From the NCBI GenBank assembly GCA_026075535.2, contig AP026542.1, forward strand, positions 7,874,001 through 7,938,000: a stretch of DNA of 64,000 nucleotides, read 5' to 3'. A model generated the notes under the pieces. The model ran no database searches. It saw only the letters and a list, made by a program, of their open reading frames with translations, and was not told the DNA's origin. The stretch comes from Tricholoma matsutake (lineage: Eukaryota; Basidiomycota; Agaricomycetes; Agaricales; Tricholomataceae). Below are positions 28,487-39,077 of this stretch, in pieces. Position numbers and translations under genes: made by a program. Every line of letters starts with the position of its first letter. The first letter of the stretch is position 1.

Positions 28487-30654
28487 GTCATGTTCGAGGA
28501 CAAGCCCGAGGGAGGTGAATGCCTGGAAAATCCAGCCATACACTTTTTTAAGAAGGGGGACATTATCCTCCAACTGTGGGGAGCGGGCGATGAGGGTGCC
28601 ATCGTCCACATAGGACATGAGATCGACATCTCTGCCGACCTCGCTTCTTCTGAAGAGCTTCATGATGGGCGTCAAATATAACGCCGATAATACAGGGGAC
28701 AAGGCAGAGCCTTGGCCCACTCCCACATCGGCTGCGAAGGAGCCAGATGAGAAAGCGTTCCATTTGTAGGTCGTCTTGTGACCAACAAGATATGAACGGA
28801 AGAAGTTTACTACTTGCGCAGGAAACCCCGACCGCAAGATGATCTCCAACAGAACCTGGTGGTTCAAGGAGGGAAAGAACTGAGCGATGTCGAAAGCGAC
28901 AACACTTGTTTTGAGCCCTTTGGCCCATCCTGCTCTGACCAGGTGGGTAAGGTAGATTCCTGCGTCCTCAGTGGACCGCTGGGCGACACCTCCGAACTGG
29001 TTCTGCTCGAAGGCCTCGTGTGCGACTCCGTCGAACTGAAGTCGCCTAGACAACATCTTTTCGACCAGTTTGCCCAGAGTGTTCAGTAGCACAATAGGCC
29101 TGAACGACTTTGGAGTGGAGTAGTTCGGTTTCCCCGGCTTCGGGATAATGACCAACAGGGATTCCTTAAAGTGAGCTGGCCAGTGGCCAGTGGTGATGCA
29201 TGCCTCAGCAATGCGGGTGACGAGCCCTGCCACTTCTGGGTTGCTACACCAGTGTTTTAGGTGCGACCACGTAACATGATCGGGACCTGGAGCGGAATGG
29301 GAAGAACACGCGTTTAGCGCTTCTTTCATTTCCGTGACGGAGAACGGGATCCAGGCCCTTTCAGGCACCGGATCAAGTCCATCAAGAATGCTCAAGTCAA
29401 CTACTCGATCTGAGGCAGCGTTATAGGACCCATCAAGGGCAGCCCAGAGGGAATCCAGATCGTTGCAGGGTTCTCCCCGATAGGAGATAGCCTCATACGA
29501 TGGAAGGTTGCGTTGACGAGTCCAGGACATCAGATCCCAGGGTCGCCTGTTCATCGTAGCCACTTCTTGGATACGGTCATCAAAAAAGTCCCGCTTCGCA
29601 TGTCGCATGACCCTTCTATAATGCTTCCAGTCCTCCCCATCCTGAGAGGCCCTGTATGCGTCTAGGGCGCCACTGCACTCGTCTGTCCACCTTTGGATGA
29701 CTTGCCGAGGCGCGATTCCTTGGCATGGTTTTCCCATGCCTTGTTTAAAATCGCTGATATCGCCGAAACGACCTCATCGATTTCTGCCGAAGTATCTCCG
29801 TGCCAATCTAGCCACGGAGTTAAAGCGGAGGAGACGGCATCTCGGTACGATGCTTCCTCCTCGGATCCTTTTTTGATGGACCACTTGGTGACCGGAACCA
29901 GAGATCCCGGGCCAGGCAGCACTAATGTCAGAGGAGCGTGGTCAGACGTCCCTCTGGCTTCAGGTACAATTTCACAGTACAATACAAATCTAAGATCTGT
30001 AGGTACAAACATCAGGTCGATCACCGTGGGGTGAAGGCCCTGTTGAGGGGGGAAGTGGGTAGGGCCCTCCACTGCTGGTAGGGCTCTAGTCAGGCCTAAT
30101 GCCATAGCCGTTTCCAGTAAGTGGTCAGCGTGGATTGAATGCTCAGGCCCCTGGGGATCCCAGGATGCGTGTCTCACGTTAAAATCGCCACACATGAAGT
30201 GTAAGCGTGGGATCGTCATGACGTTCTCAAATAGGAGCGTGATGGCAGAGTGTTGGCTATCCGAGTAGATGTTAGCGAGTAGCATGACGTCCTCCCCTAT
30301 TCCCAATGAGAACAGAAGTATGTCACGATTATCGATCAGATCTCGTCTGAGACCTGGTCTTAAGTTAGCGATGCTGTTCGCAAAGTAGACAGCGACGCGT
30401 GGGGGGGAATCCATACCCGAGGGGCGCACTAACGTTCCCCAGTTTGGGCTCATTGGTGCGCCTATAACTTCCTCCCCTTCCCTGTTGTGGGCAGAAGGGG
30501 CGTGTCTTATCAATCGCCACGGTGGCTCTTGGATAAAAAGCAAATCGTAATCATCTACGAAATCGGCCAGTAAAGAGTCCATGTACCCCCAATTACGGTT
30601 AACATTTTGACTAAATATGCATAGCTGTGGGGTAGATCTAAGTCTGTCCCTCAT
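28487..30654 (-). pseudogene. LINE-B ORF2, endonuclease and RT core
   Basis: Starts MRDRLRSTPQ directly at the ORF1 stop codon. It carries the endonuclease motifs FIQEPPW, GDFNVRH and SDHAP, and the RT motifs FDIAQFFPSLNH, VGQGSALSPV and YVDD. A 4-bp deletion near 29692 (GTCCACCTTTGG instead of GTCCACCACCCTTTGG) shifts the frame between the endonuclease and RT parts. The identical deletion is in LINE-F. The segment is cut at 28486 by X6. Confidence 0.85.
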
Positions 30655-31636
30655 TTACGTTCGGCCACCGCGTCCTGCGGGATGGTAAGTAGGAGGAGAG
30701 TGAGAGCTGCGTCTCGCACTTACCTCGTCATAGCGAGCCTTGATCCAATCATGGTCAAAGCGATGTCGCCAGAAGTTGCATCGACGATCGTCGGATGCGT
30801 GGTTCTTCCGGCAGTTCAAGCACCTAGCCGGGTGAGGACAGGCTGCCCCCTCTGGGGTAGCTGGGATAGGAGGGTTCACCTTGGCGTTTCCCTTACAGCA
30901 CCCCGCTAGGGCACGATGGTGCTCCTTGCGGTGTGGTCCTGCACAGATCGGACATTTCGACTGTGGAGCTCTGCATGCTGGGGTGGGGTGGCCCCACTTC
31001 CAGCACCGTTGGCATAGCGGGAGCCCAGGGTTTGCCCTGGCTGCTCTAACATAGGCGACATAGCATCCAAATTGGACACCACGTCCGATGAGAGCTTTCG
31101 CTCGTGTGCCACTGACCGAGTCAGCGACATTGAGGTAGACGGTGCACGTGTCCGACATTCTCGAATCACGGACGACCCGTGGAGGGACTTGCAGGACGGT
31201 GAGGTCAGATATGCCTGACTTCCCCAGGTGTGCTATGACGACATCAGGCGTAATTGCCTTGTCATTTGCAATGTAGGGTACGTCTACCAACTTGAGGTAA
31301 GACATGGACGTCGGTAATGCTGCATCGATTTGGAGCGCAGAGGGGAAGGCCTTGTGGGCCGCCTCCTTGAAGCATCGTAGGTCCTCGTCCGAGGCCACTA
31401 CGTCAGTTGACACCGAGAGGTTCCCAGCATGCATGGAAGCAGACTGTGCCACTAGCTTAGAGTGGTGTAGTCCTAAGGTCGTCCGGACATGGTCCAGGAA
31501 GTCAGCAGGATTCGTCCCTTCCTCGAGGGGGGGTCGAACGTGAACAAGAACCTGTCTTCGTGACGGTCCATGGATGGTGGGCGAAGGCTTTGCAGCCTTG
31601 GGCCTGGATGGACCGACGTGCTGCTGGATGTCAGCT
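30655..31636 (-). pseudogene. LINE-B ORF1, C-terminal half with Cys/His knuckles
   Basis: ORF1 is the nucleic-acid-binding, gag-like protein of the LINE. This half ends with three knuckles, CQRCWKWGHPTPAC, KCPICAGPH...C and CLNCRKNHASDDRRC, and a TAA at 30655-30657 that touches the ORF2 ATG. X7 cuts it at 31636; the N-terminal half resumes at 33872. Confidence 0.85.
31621..31636. repeat. Target-site duplication of X7 (partner 33856-33871)
   Basis: Perfect 16-bp CTGCTGGATGTCAGCT, the longest duplication seen here; the last T merges with the poly(T). Confidence 0.95.
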
Positions 31637-33855
31637 TTTTTTTTTTTTTTTGGATCAGAATTTATAACGCGGGGCTCGAACGCAGTCCGCGGAGCGAGGT
31701 ACAAACTTGGGTACTACTTTATCTACGCGTTCCCCTCGCCCATCTCCCACTCAGGTCCCCGTTTTAGCCACCTTTAGGCGGGCAGTTCCACAGACGTTGG
31801 CCTCTCAGCCAGGAAAGGCAATAATCTGGAGGGGGCGCCCCCCCTCCCGAAGTTAGCCATTAGATCGCCCCCTGGAGCAAACGGTCCCCCAGCCACATGT
31901 CCGACCGAGGCCAGACCAGGCGCAGCAGTGTTAATTCACCGTAAATCCCCCCTTGCGGGAGGAATAACCGTCTGCGTTTTTCCAGCCAACGAGGATTGAC
32001 CACCCCAGACGAATGAGGTGGACCATCACCATGTTGTGCACGAGTGACAGTAACGAGGCGGGTGGTTGTTCACCTGGTTATTCACCGTGACCGCCGTAAG
32101 TAGGGGGCCGAGGCCCCCCTCGAGCAAATGCACCTATGTGCACGCACTCGATGACATCGTCCCCCCCGCAGTGGGGGGAAGGTATAGGGAAGCGACACCA
32201 TGTCACCATCCCGATAGTGGCCACCAGTTACTTGGTGGCCGTGAATGTAGAGGGGGATAGCCCCCTGTACTAGTTGCGGCGCTGCTGTCCACGAGGACCT
32301 CGAGGACGACGGCGCCGTGCTGGGGACGAGGGTTCCCCAGATTGAGGCTCTGGTTGAGCGGTGTGCACCGCCGCATAGGAAGCCCGGAAGGCTGCCGGAG
32401 ACGTGAGGTCGAGAGGTGTCGGAACGGCTGCTAGTTCCGCCGACATCGTCTCAGATAGTCGCCAGGTGGTCGTGAATAACTCCCAGGCCATTTGGCGCCA
32501 TGCGTTCCTCTCTGCAGGGGGAACGGCGGATGTACGGACGGTACCAATGAACATGGTCATCGCGTCGAGTTGGTGTAGCATGGCATGAGAGGTGGCTTCG
32601 ATTTCCAGCCTCTCATTCACAGATAACGGCGCTTCGTCCTCCACCAGCTCAGGGATGGGGGGCAAAGGTGGTAAAGGGGCAGGGGATGCCTCCGGATAGA
32701 AGAGCTCAGCAATGCCGAGCTCCTGAGTGTACATGTCCTCGCGTTCGAGACTGCGAGTCCATCGTTTATGTGCGACATGGACGTCCTGCGCCCACAGCAC
32801 ACGGTCGATCGTTTGCCTCGAGGCCAGCTTGGGGCTGCTCTCGGCGTAATTGAGGGCCTCTTGCATAGCAAGAGAGTCCTCGTCATCCTCAGGGTCGGAG
32901 AGGTCCTCTCCAGCCCGTAGATCTCTAACTGCCCGTAGGGCAGTAGCTACACCCAGATCGTTGTGATCGTACCGGGTGTCGTAGTCTTGGACGCCATCGT
33001 CATAGATGTCGCCCGTAATCAGGGAGGGGTCGTGTAGACCCCAACGTGGTGTATGGTCTCTAGTTCGCCGTTTAGGCATTGAGAGGAAGTTAGTGCTTGT
33101 AGATGATGGTAAGAATCAAAATACGTAGCGTGCCATCGATAACGGGTGATCCCATATCTCTATTCCGGGTCCACCCGATACTGCCTCCGAACGCTCCGAG
33201 GGGGGAACAGGCCGCACATCCTGTAGCCCGGTGGGAGAAGATTGAACCCGGGTCATAACACCCCAGAGGAGTGAGCACCGGAGGTAGAGGGATAGTGGTG
33301 AGGAGCGGCCACCGAGGTGTAAGCCTAGCCGCTAGGGGGCACCATCGCCCGGCCCCTTTTAACGATGGTGTATTCCAGAGGGTAGTCAGTGTAGCATGTC
33401 TCTAGTAATAGAAACTCACAGAGCATGGAGGCTAGAAGCCTCCCAGACAACTAGCAATCCAGTGATAACGTCCCTTCTCCCTAAGCCAGACCTCCCCCAA
33501 CTAAACGAGTGTGTCGACTTGGGCGAGCATTGAAGCAGGCATCCCACACCCACTCTAAGCCCCCAGAGGGACCTAGACTACTCTTTCATAAACAACACTC
33601 ACCTAGTCAGGATCCTCGAAGCCCAGGAGAACGAGACAGATAGCAGCCATTGTCAAAAACAATGACTGGGGCATCCACGGAGATCGGATGGACGGATCTC
33701 TTAGCAAATCAGGGTAGGCCTGGAGACGCCGAGAGCGTTCGTGATGGCGAAATCCGATCGAAAATCGGACGAAAATTGGAGTGTCGACGTCGCTTGCAAC
33801 GTTGAGCAGAGGTGTTTACCACTATTTATGGTGGTTGTAACAAGTCAAGGAGCGC
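31637..33855 (-). mobile_element. X7: full-length X element in LINE-B ORF1
   Basis: Poly(T) 31636-31651, 5' end AAGTCAAGGAGCG at 33854. The 16-bp duplication CTGCTGGATGTCAGCT (31621-31636 and 33856-33871) places it in LINE-B ORF1. Intact ORF. Confidence 0.95.
32270..33079 (-). CDS. X7 ORF, 269-aa protein of unknown function
   Basis: Intact frame from MPKRRTRDHTPRWG to GPRGQQRRN, with the same regions as in X4. The differences from X4 and X11 lie in the acidic N-terminal part (YDHNDLGVAT, VRDLRAG). Downstream it has the AGGGGG/CCCCCT hairpin. Function not recognised. Confidence 0.85.
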   Translation of the reverse strand: MPKRRTRDHTPRWGLHDPSLITGDIYDDGVQDYDTRYDHNDLGVATALRAVRDLRAGEDLSDPEDDEDSLAMQEALNYAESSPKLASRQTIDRVLWAQDVHVAHKRWTRSLEREDMYTQELGIAELFYPEASPAPLPPLPPIPELVEDEAPLSVNERLEIEATSHAMLHQLDAMTMFIGTVRTSAVPPAERNAWRQMAWELFTTTWRLSETMSAELAAVPTPLDLTSPAAFRASYAAVHTAQPEPQSGEPSSPARRRRPRGPRGQQRRN

Positions 33856-33871
33856 CTGCTGGATGTCAGCT

Positions 33872-34811
33872 AGCTTGTCCGTTGGAAGCTCAGAGAAGGC
33901 CTTGGCTAGTCACACAAGGCCGTCCATGGATGTGTTAGGTGCTCGCCCCCCAGGGAAGCGAGCAACCTGAGCAAATGTCCCCTTGCCCGAAGGCTTGGTC
34001 GACATGTTCACGGGAGGAGGAGGTCCTCTGCCCCATGACGAAGAAGTGCCCCCTGTCGGGGGTTTAGGAAGAGGTCGAGCCCCTTTCGGGCCTCGTGTCC
34101 TCGCAGATTTGTGAGGGGGGGGCGTGGCCCATCCCATCCCTCCAGGTGCTCCGTCCTTGGGACGTCGTTGGGGTCAGTAGTGGCAGGACGCTTGCCTGTA
34201 CTGCCAGCCCTGTCGATAGCTCTTCGGAGGGTTGTATTCCCCGAGTCATGGTGAAATCCAACCGTGGTCGCCGCATACAGCACCGCCCCCAGTTGTTCTG
34301 CGATTTCCTGCCGTTGTTCAGCAGTGGGTCGTAGGGCTCCAGTCCTGTTCAGAACAGTAATGAATCCCTGAGCGTATTCCCCGAGGTCGTGGGCAAAGGT
34401 GGTCGGGCCGGCCCAATCATCGTCCGCATCGCTTGCCATCACCGTGTCTTGGATCACGGGCTCGGGGTTGGGTGTCACAGCTTCGTCGCCCCACCTAGAA
34501 GCAGGAGTGGAAGGAGTGGTAGGAGGTGCAGGGGACGCTGTGGCCCGCCTGGGAGATAGTGTCGGCACGCTGAATCGCTGTGCACGCGGTGTGATCGTTC
34601 CGGCCCCATACGGGGAGGGAGTTGGAGAGCTTCTTTGGGACCGATGAGGGCCCACCGAAGGTGCTATCTGTGAGGATCTACGGCCCCCAGAGGGCCGTAG
34701 AGAATCAATGGGATCGTCGCCAGGAGTTCTGGGCGTACCGGCTCTGGAAGGGTTCCCCACGTCCATCGCTTCGCCCGATCTCCCCCTTGTTCTAGATGCT
34801 GAATCAGACAT
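33872..34811 (-). pseudogene. LINE-B ORF1, N-terminal half, frameshifted
   Basis: Starts MSDSASRTRGRSGEAMDVGN. The arrangement matches ORF1 of LINE-C and D (Ser/Pro-rich start, DLGEYAQGF..., TAEQRQEIAEQLGAVL) but with many replacements. A shortened G run near 34120 shifts the frame in the Pro/Arg-rich linker. The 5' UTR of about 125 bp follows to 34936. Confidence 0.8.
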
Positions 34812-34939
34812 GCGCTGGTAAGACGCTATATAGACTGGATCGCTTGGATCGTAGACGGATTGAGCTGCAGAGTGTGAAAACGGTGTCGACGAAAATTTCT
34901 GTGGCTGTGCACGTCGCGGTAACAAGTCAAGAAGCGATG

Positions 34940-37218
34940 TCCAGGTAACCTTGGGTTTGAGGGGAGTATTGCCCGTGTATGGGGCAAAGCCGAGATCGAT
35001 GGGTAGGGGAGTGAATCCCCTCGCCCTTGAGAAGTGAAAGATTTCAGACTTGTCATGTTCGAGGACAAGCCCGAGGGAAGTGAATGCCTGGAATATCCAG
35101 CCATATGCTTTTTTTAGCAGGGGGAGGTTATCCTCCAGCTGTGGAGAGCGGGCGATGAGAGTGCCATCGTCCACATAAGACATGAGATCGACATCTCTGC
35201 CGATTTCGCTCCTTCTGAAGAGCTTCATAATGGGCATCAAATATAGCGCCGATAGGACAGGGGACAAGGCAGAGCCTTGACCCACTCCCACATCAGCTGC
35301 AAAGGAGCCAGATGAGAAAGTGTTCCATTTGTAGGTCGTTTTGCGACCGACTAGATATGAGCGGAAGAAGTTCACTACCTGCGCAGGGAACCCCGATTGA
35401 GAGATGATTTCCAATAGAACCTGGTGGTTCAAAGAGGGAAAGAACTGAGCGATGTCGAAGGCGACAACACTTGTTTTGAGCCCTTTAGCCCATCCTGCTC
35501 TAACCAGGTGGGTAAGGTAGATTCCTGCGTCCTCAGTGGAACGTTGGGCGACACCTCCGAACTGATTTTGCTCGAAGGCCTCGTGTGCGACCCTGTCAAA
35601 CTGAAGTCGTCTAGACAACATCTTTTCGACTAATTTACCCAGAGTGTTCAGTAGCATGATAGGCCTGAACGACTTTGGAGTGGAGTAGTTAGGTTTCCCT
35701 GGCTTCGGGATGATGACCGACAGAGATTCCTTAAAGTGGGCTGGCCAATGGCCAGCGGTGATCCACGCCTCGGCAATGCGGGTAATGAGCCCTGCCACTT
35801 CCGGGTTGCTACACCAGTGTTTGAGGTGCGACCATGTAACATGATCGGGACCTGGAGCGGAGCGGGAAGAACACGCATTAAGCGCTTCTTTCATTTCCGT
35901 AACGGAGAACGGGATCCAGGCCCTTTCAGGCACTGGATCGAGTTCATCAAGGATGCTCAGATCGACTACTCGATCTGAGGCAGCGTTATAGGACCCATCA
36001 AGGGCAGCCCAAAGGGAGTCCAGATCATTACAGGGTTCTCCCCGATAGGAGATAGCCTCGTATCATGGAAGGTTACGTTGATGAGTCCAAGACATCAAGT
36101 CCCAGGGTCGCCTGTTCATCGTAGCCACTTCTTGGATACGGTCATCAAAAAAGTCCCGCTTCGCATGTCGCATGACCCTTCTATAATGCTTCCAGTCCTC
36201 CCCATCCTGAGAGGCCCTGTACGCGTCTAGGGCGCCACTGCACTCGTCTGTCCACCTTTGGATGACTTGCCGAGGCGCGATTCCTTGGCATGGGTTTCCC
36301 ATGCCTTGTTTAAAATCGTTGATATCGCCGAAACAACATCATCGATTTCTGCCGATGTTCCTCCATGCCAATCAAGCCACGGATTTAAAGCGGAGGAGAC
36401 AGCATCACGATATGATGCTTCCTCCTCGGATCCTTTTTTGATGGACCACTTGGTAACCGGAACCAGAGATCCCAGGCCAGGCAGTACTAACGTCAGAGGA
36501 GCATGGTCAGACGTCCCCCTGGCTTCAGGTATGATCTCGCAGTACAGAACAAATCTAAGATCTGTAGGTACAAACATCAGGTCGATCACTGTGGGGTGAA
36601 GGCCCTGTTGTGGGGGGAAGTGGGTAGGGCCCTCCACTGCTGGTAGGGCTCTAGTCAGGCCTAATGCCGTAGCCGTTGCCACTAAGTGGTCAGCGTGGAT
36701 AGAGTGTTCAGGCCCCTGGGGGTCCCAGGAGGCGTGTCTCACGTTAAAATCACCACACATGAAATGTAATCGTGGGATCGTCATGACGTTCTCAAATAAG
36801 AGCGTGATGGCCGAATGTTGGCTATCCGAGTATACGTTAGCGAGTAGCATGACATCCTCCCCTATTCCCAGTGAGAATAAGAGGATGTCACGATCATCGA
36901 TCAGATCTCGTCTGAGACCCGGTCTTAGATTAGTGATGCTGTTCGCAAAGTAAACAGCAACGCGGGGAGGGGAGTCGATTCCCGATGGGCGCACTAACGT
37001 ACCCCAGTTTGGGCTCATTGGTGTGCCTATAACTTCTTCCCCCTCCCTGTTGTGGGCAGAGGGGGCGTATCTTATTAATCGCCAGGGAGGCTCTTGAATG
37101 AAAAGCAGGTCATAGTCATCTACAAAATCCGCTAGTAATGAGTCCATGTAACCCCAATTTCGATTTACATTTTGACTAAATATGCGTAGCTGAGGGTAGA
37201 TCTAAGTCTGTCTCTCAT
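34940..37218 (-). pseudogene. LINE-F ORF2, 5' part, decayed
   Basis: The start ATG is at 37216-37218, but a small deletion near 37193 shifts the frame at once. Endonuclease (FIQEPPW, GDFNVRH, SDHAP) and RT motifs including YVDD are otherwise readable. The 4-bp deletion at about 36257 is identical to LINE-B. A TGA at 36063-36065 interrupts the region that is YEAISYRG in other copies. Confidence 0.82.
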
Positions 37219-38949
37219 TTACGTTCGGCCACCGCGTCCTGCGGGATGGTAAGCAAGAGGGGAGCGAGAGTTACGTCTCGCACTCACCTCGTCATAGCGC
37301 GCTTTGATCCAATCTCAGTCAAAGCGATGTCGCCAAAAGTTGCATCGACGATCGTCAGATGCGTGGTTTTTCTGGCAGTTAATGCATCTAGCCGGGTGAG
37401 GACAGGCTGCCCCTTCTGGGGTAGCAGGAACAGGAGCAGATCGGGCATTTGGTCTGTGGAGCTCTGCATGCCGGGGTGGGGTGACCCCACTTCCAGCATT
37501 GTTGGCAGATGGGCAATCCAGGGTTCGCCCTGGCAGCCCTAACATAAGCGACGTAACGTCCAAACTGGACGCCCCGACCGATGAGAGCTTTGGCTCGCGC
37601 ACCGCTAACTGAGTCAGCGATGTTAAGGTATACGGTGCACGTATCCGACATCTTCGAATCACGTACCACTCGAGGAGGGACTTGTAGCACTGTGAGGTCC
37701 GAAATTCCGGACTTTCCCAAGTGTGCAATGACGACATCAGGAGTTAGCGCCTTGTCGTTAGCGATGAATGGCACATCGACCAGCTTGAGGTACGATGTGG
37801 ATGTGGGTAACGCTGCGTCCACTTGCAGCGCAAAAGGGAACGCCTTGTGGGCAGCCTCCTTGAAACAACGAAGGTCCTCCTCGGAGGCTACGACGTCTGT
37901 AGCTACTGATAAGTTACCAGCATGCATTGATGCGGACTGGGCCACTAGTTTAGAGTGGTGCAGTCCGAGAGTGACTCGGATGTGATCCAAGAAGTCAGCA
38001 GGGTTCGTTTCCGCCCCAAGGGGGGGACGAACGTGGACCAGGACCTGTCGTCTGGACGGTCCGTGGACAGTAGGCGAGGGCTTTGCAGCCTTCGGTTTGG
38101 AGGGACCAATGTGCTGCTGTATGTCAGCCAGCTTGTCGGTTGGGAGCTCAGGGAAGGCCTTGGCTAAGCGCACCAGGCCATCCATGGATGTGTTAGGTGC
38201 TCGCCCCTGGGAAGCAGGCAACCTGAGCAAAGGTCCCCCTGCCCGAAGGCCTGGTGGACCAGTTCACGGGGGGAGGCGGTCCTCGACCCCATGATGAAGA
38301 GACACCCCCTGCTGGGGGTTTAGGAAGAGGTCGAGCCCCCTTAGGGCCTCGAGTCCTCACTGATTTGTGAGGGGGGGAGCGTAGCGCTACCCGAGTCGCG
38401 ATCGATACCAGCCTCGGCAGCTGCTACCAGCACCGAGCCCAGTTGTTCCGCAATGAGCTGCCGATCTTCAGCAGTTGGTCGTCTGGATCCCGTCCTGTTA
38501 AGAACGACTTGGAATCCTTCAGCGTACTCTCCCAGGTCTTTGGCGAAGGTCTGGGGCCCACTCCAGTCATCGCTAGCCATTTCTGTGTCCTGAATGACGT
38601 GGGAGGAGAGATTATCGGCCACTTCATCAGCCCACGAAGCAGGTGTAGAAGGGGTAGCCGGAGGTGCAGGAGACGCAGTTGCGTCTCTGGAAGATAGCGC
38701 TGGCACGCTGAAACGCTGTGCTCGCAGAGTGACGATGCCCGCCCCATAGGGGGAGGGGGTTGGAGAGCCTCTTTGGGTCCTGTGAGGGCCCACTGAGGAT
38801 GCGTTCTGTGTGGATCTGCGGCTCGAAGGGAGCCGCAGGGAATCAATTGGGTCGTCGCCAGGAGTTCTGGGCATACCGGATCTAGAAGGTCTCCCCTCAT
38901 CCATTGCCTCGCCCGATCTCCCCCCTCTTCTAGAAAACAAATCTGACAT
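37219..38949 (-). pseudogene. LINE-F ORF1 with two internal deletions
   Basis: Starts MSDLFSRRGGRSGEAMDEG. One deletion near 38375 removes about 130 bp of the Arg/Pro linker; another near 37435 removes most of the second Cys/His knuckle (KCPIC joins to sequence normally ~28 codons later). Small frameshifts occur near 37430 and 38215. Confidence 0.8.
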
Positions 38950-39077
38950 GCGTTGGTAAGACGCTGGTGATACCGGATCGCTGAGATCGAGGACGGATTG
39001 AGCAACAAAGGTTGAAAACGGTGTCGATGAAGATTTTTGTGGCTGTGCACGTCACGGTAAGAAGACAAGAAGCGATG

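Larger units (their letters stand above)
9315..34936 (-). mobile_element. LINE-B: full-length LINE, heavily interrupted
   Basis: Minus-strand LINE in pieces: 9315-9903, 24695-26259, 28473-31636 and 33856-34936; the 3' tail is probably the inverted block 8112-8227. Interruptions are X3, the LINE-C/D composite, X6 and X7. The 5' end reads CGCTTCTTGACTTGTTAC on the sense strand, which is closer to the X 5' end than to LINE-C or D. ORF1 differs noticeably in its N-terminal half, so LINE-B is an older or separate subfamily. Both ORFs carry frameshifts. Immediately upstream of its 5' end the sequence becomes LINE-F, entered in the middle of ORF2. Confidence 0.85.
34940..39074 (-). mobile_element. 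LINE-F: 5' part of a LINE, adjoining gypsy copy 1
   Basis: The 5' end (AAGAAGCG at 39074, then ATG) abuts gypsy copy 1. The body runs through ORF1 and ORF2 to KVTW in the late RT and then meets the LINE-B 5' end at 34936. The 3' half, poly(A) and target duplication are missing. The arrangement mirrors LINE-D upstream of LINE-C. Both ORFs are decayed. Confidence 0.8.
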
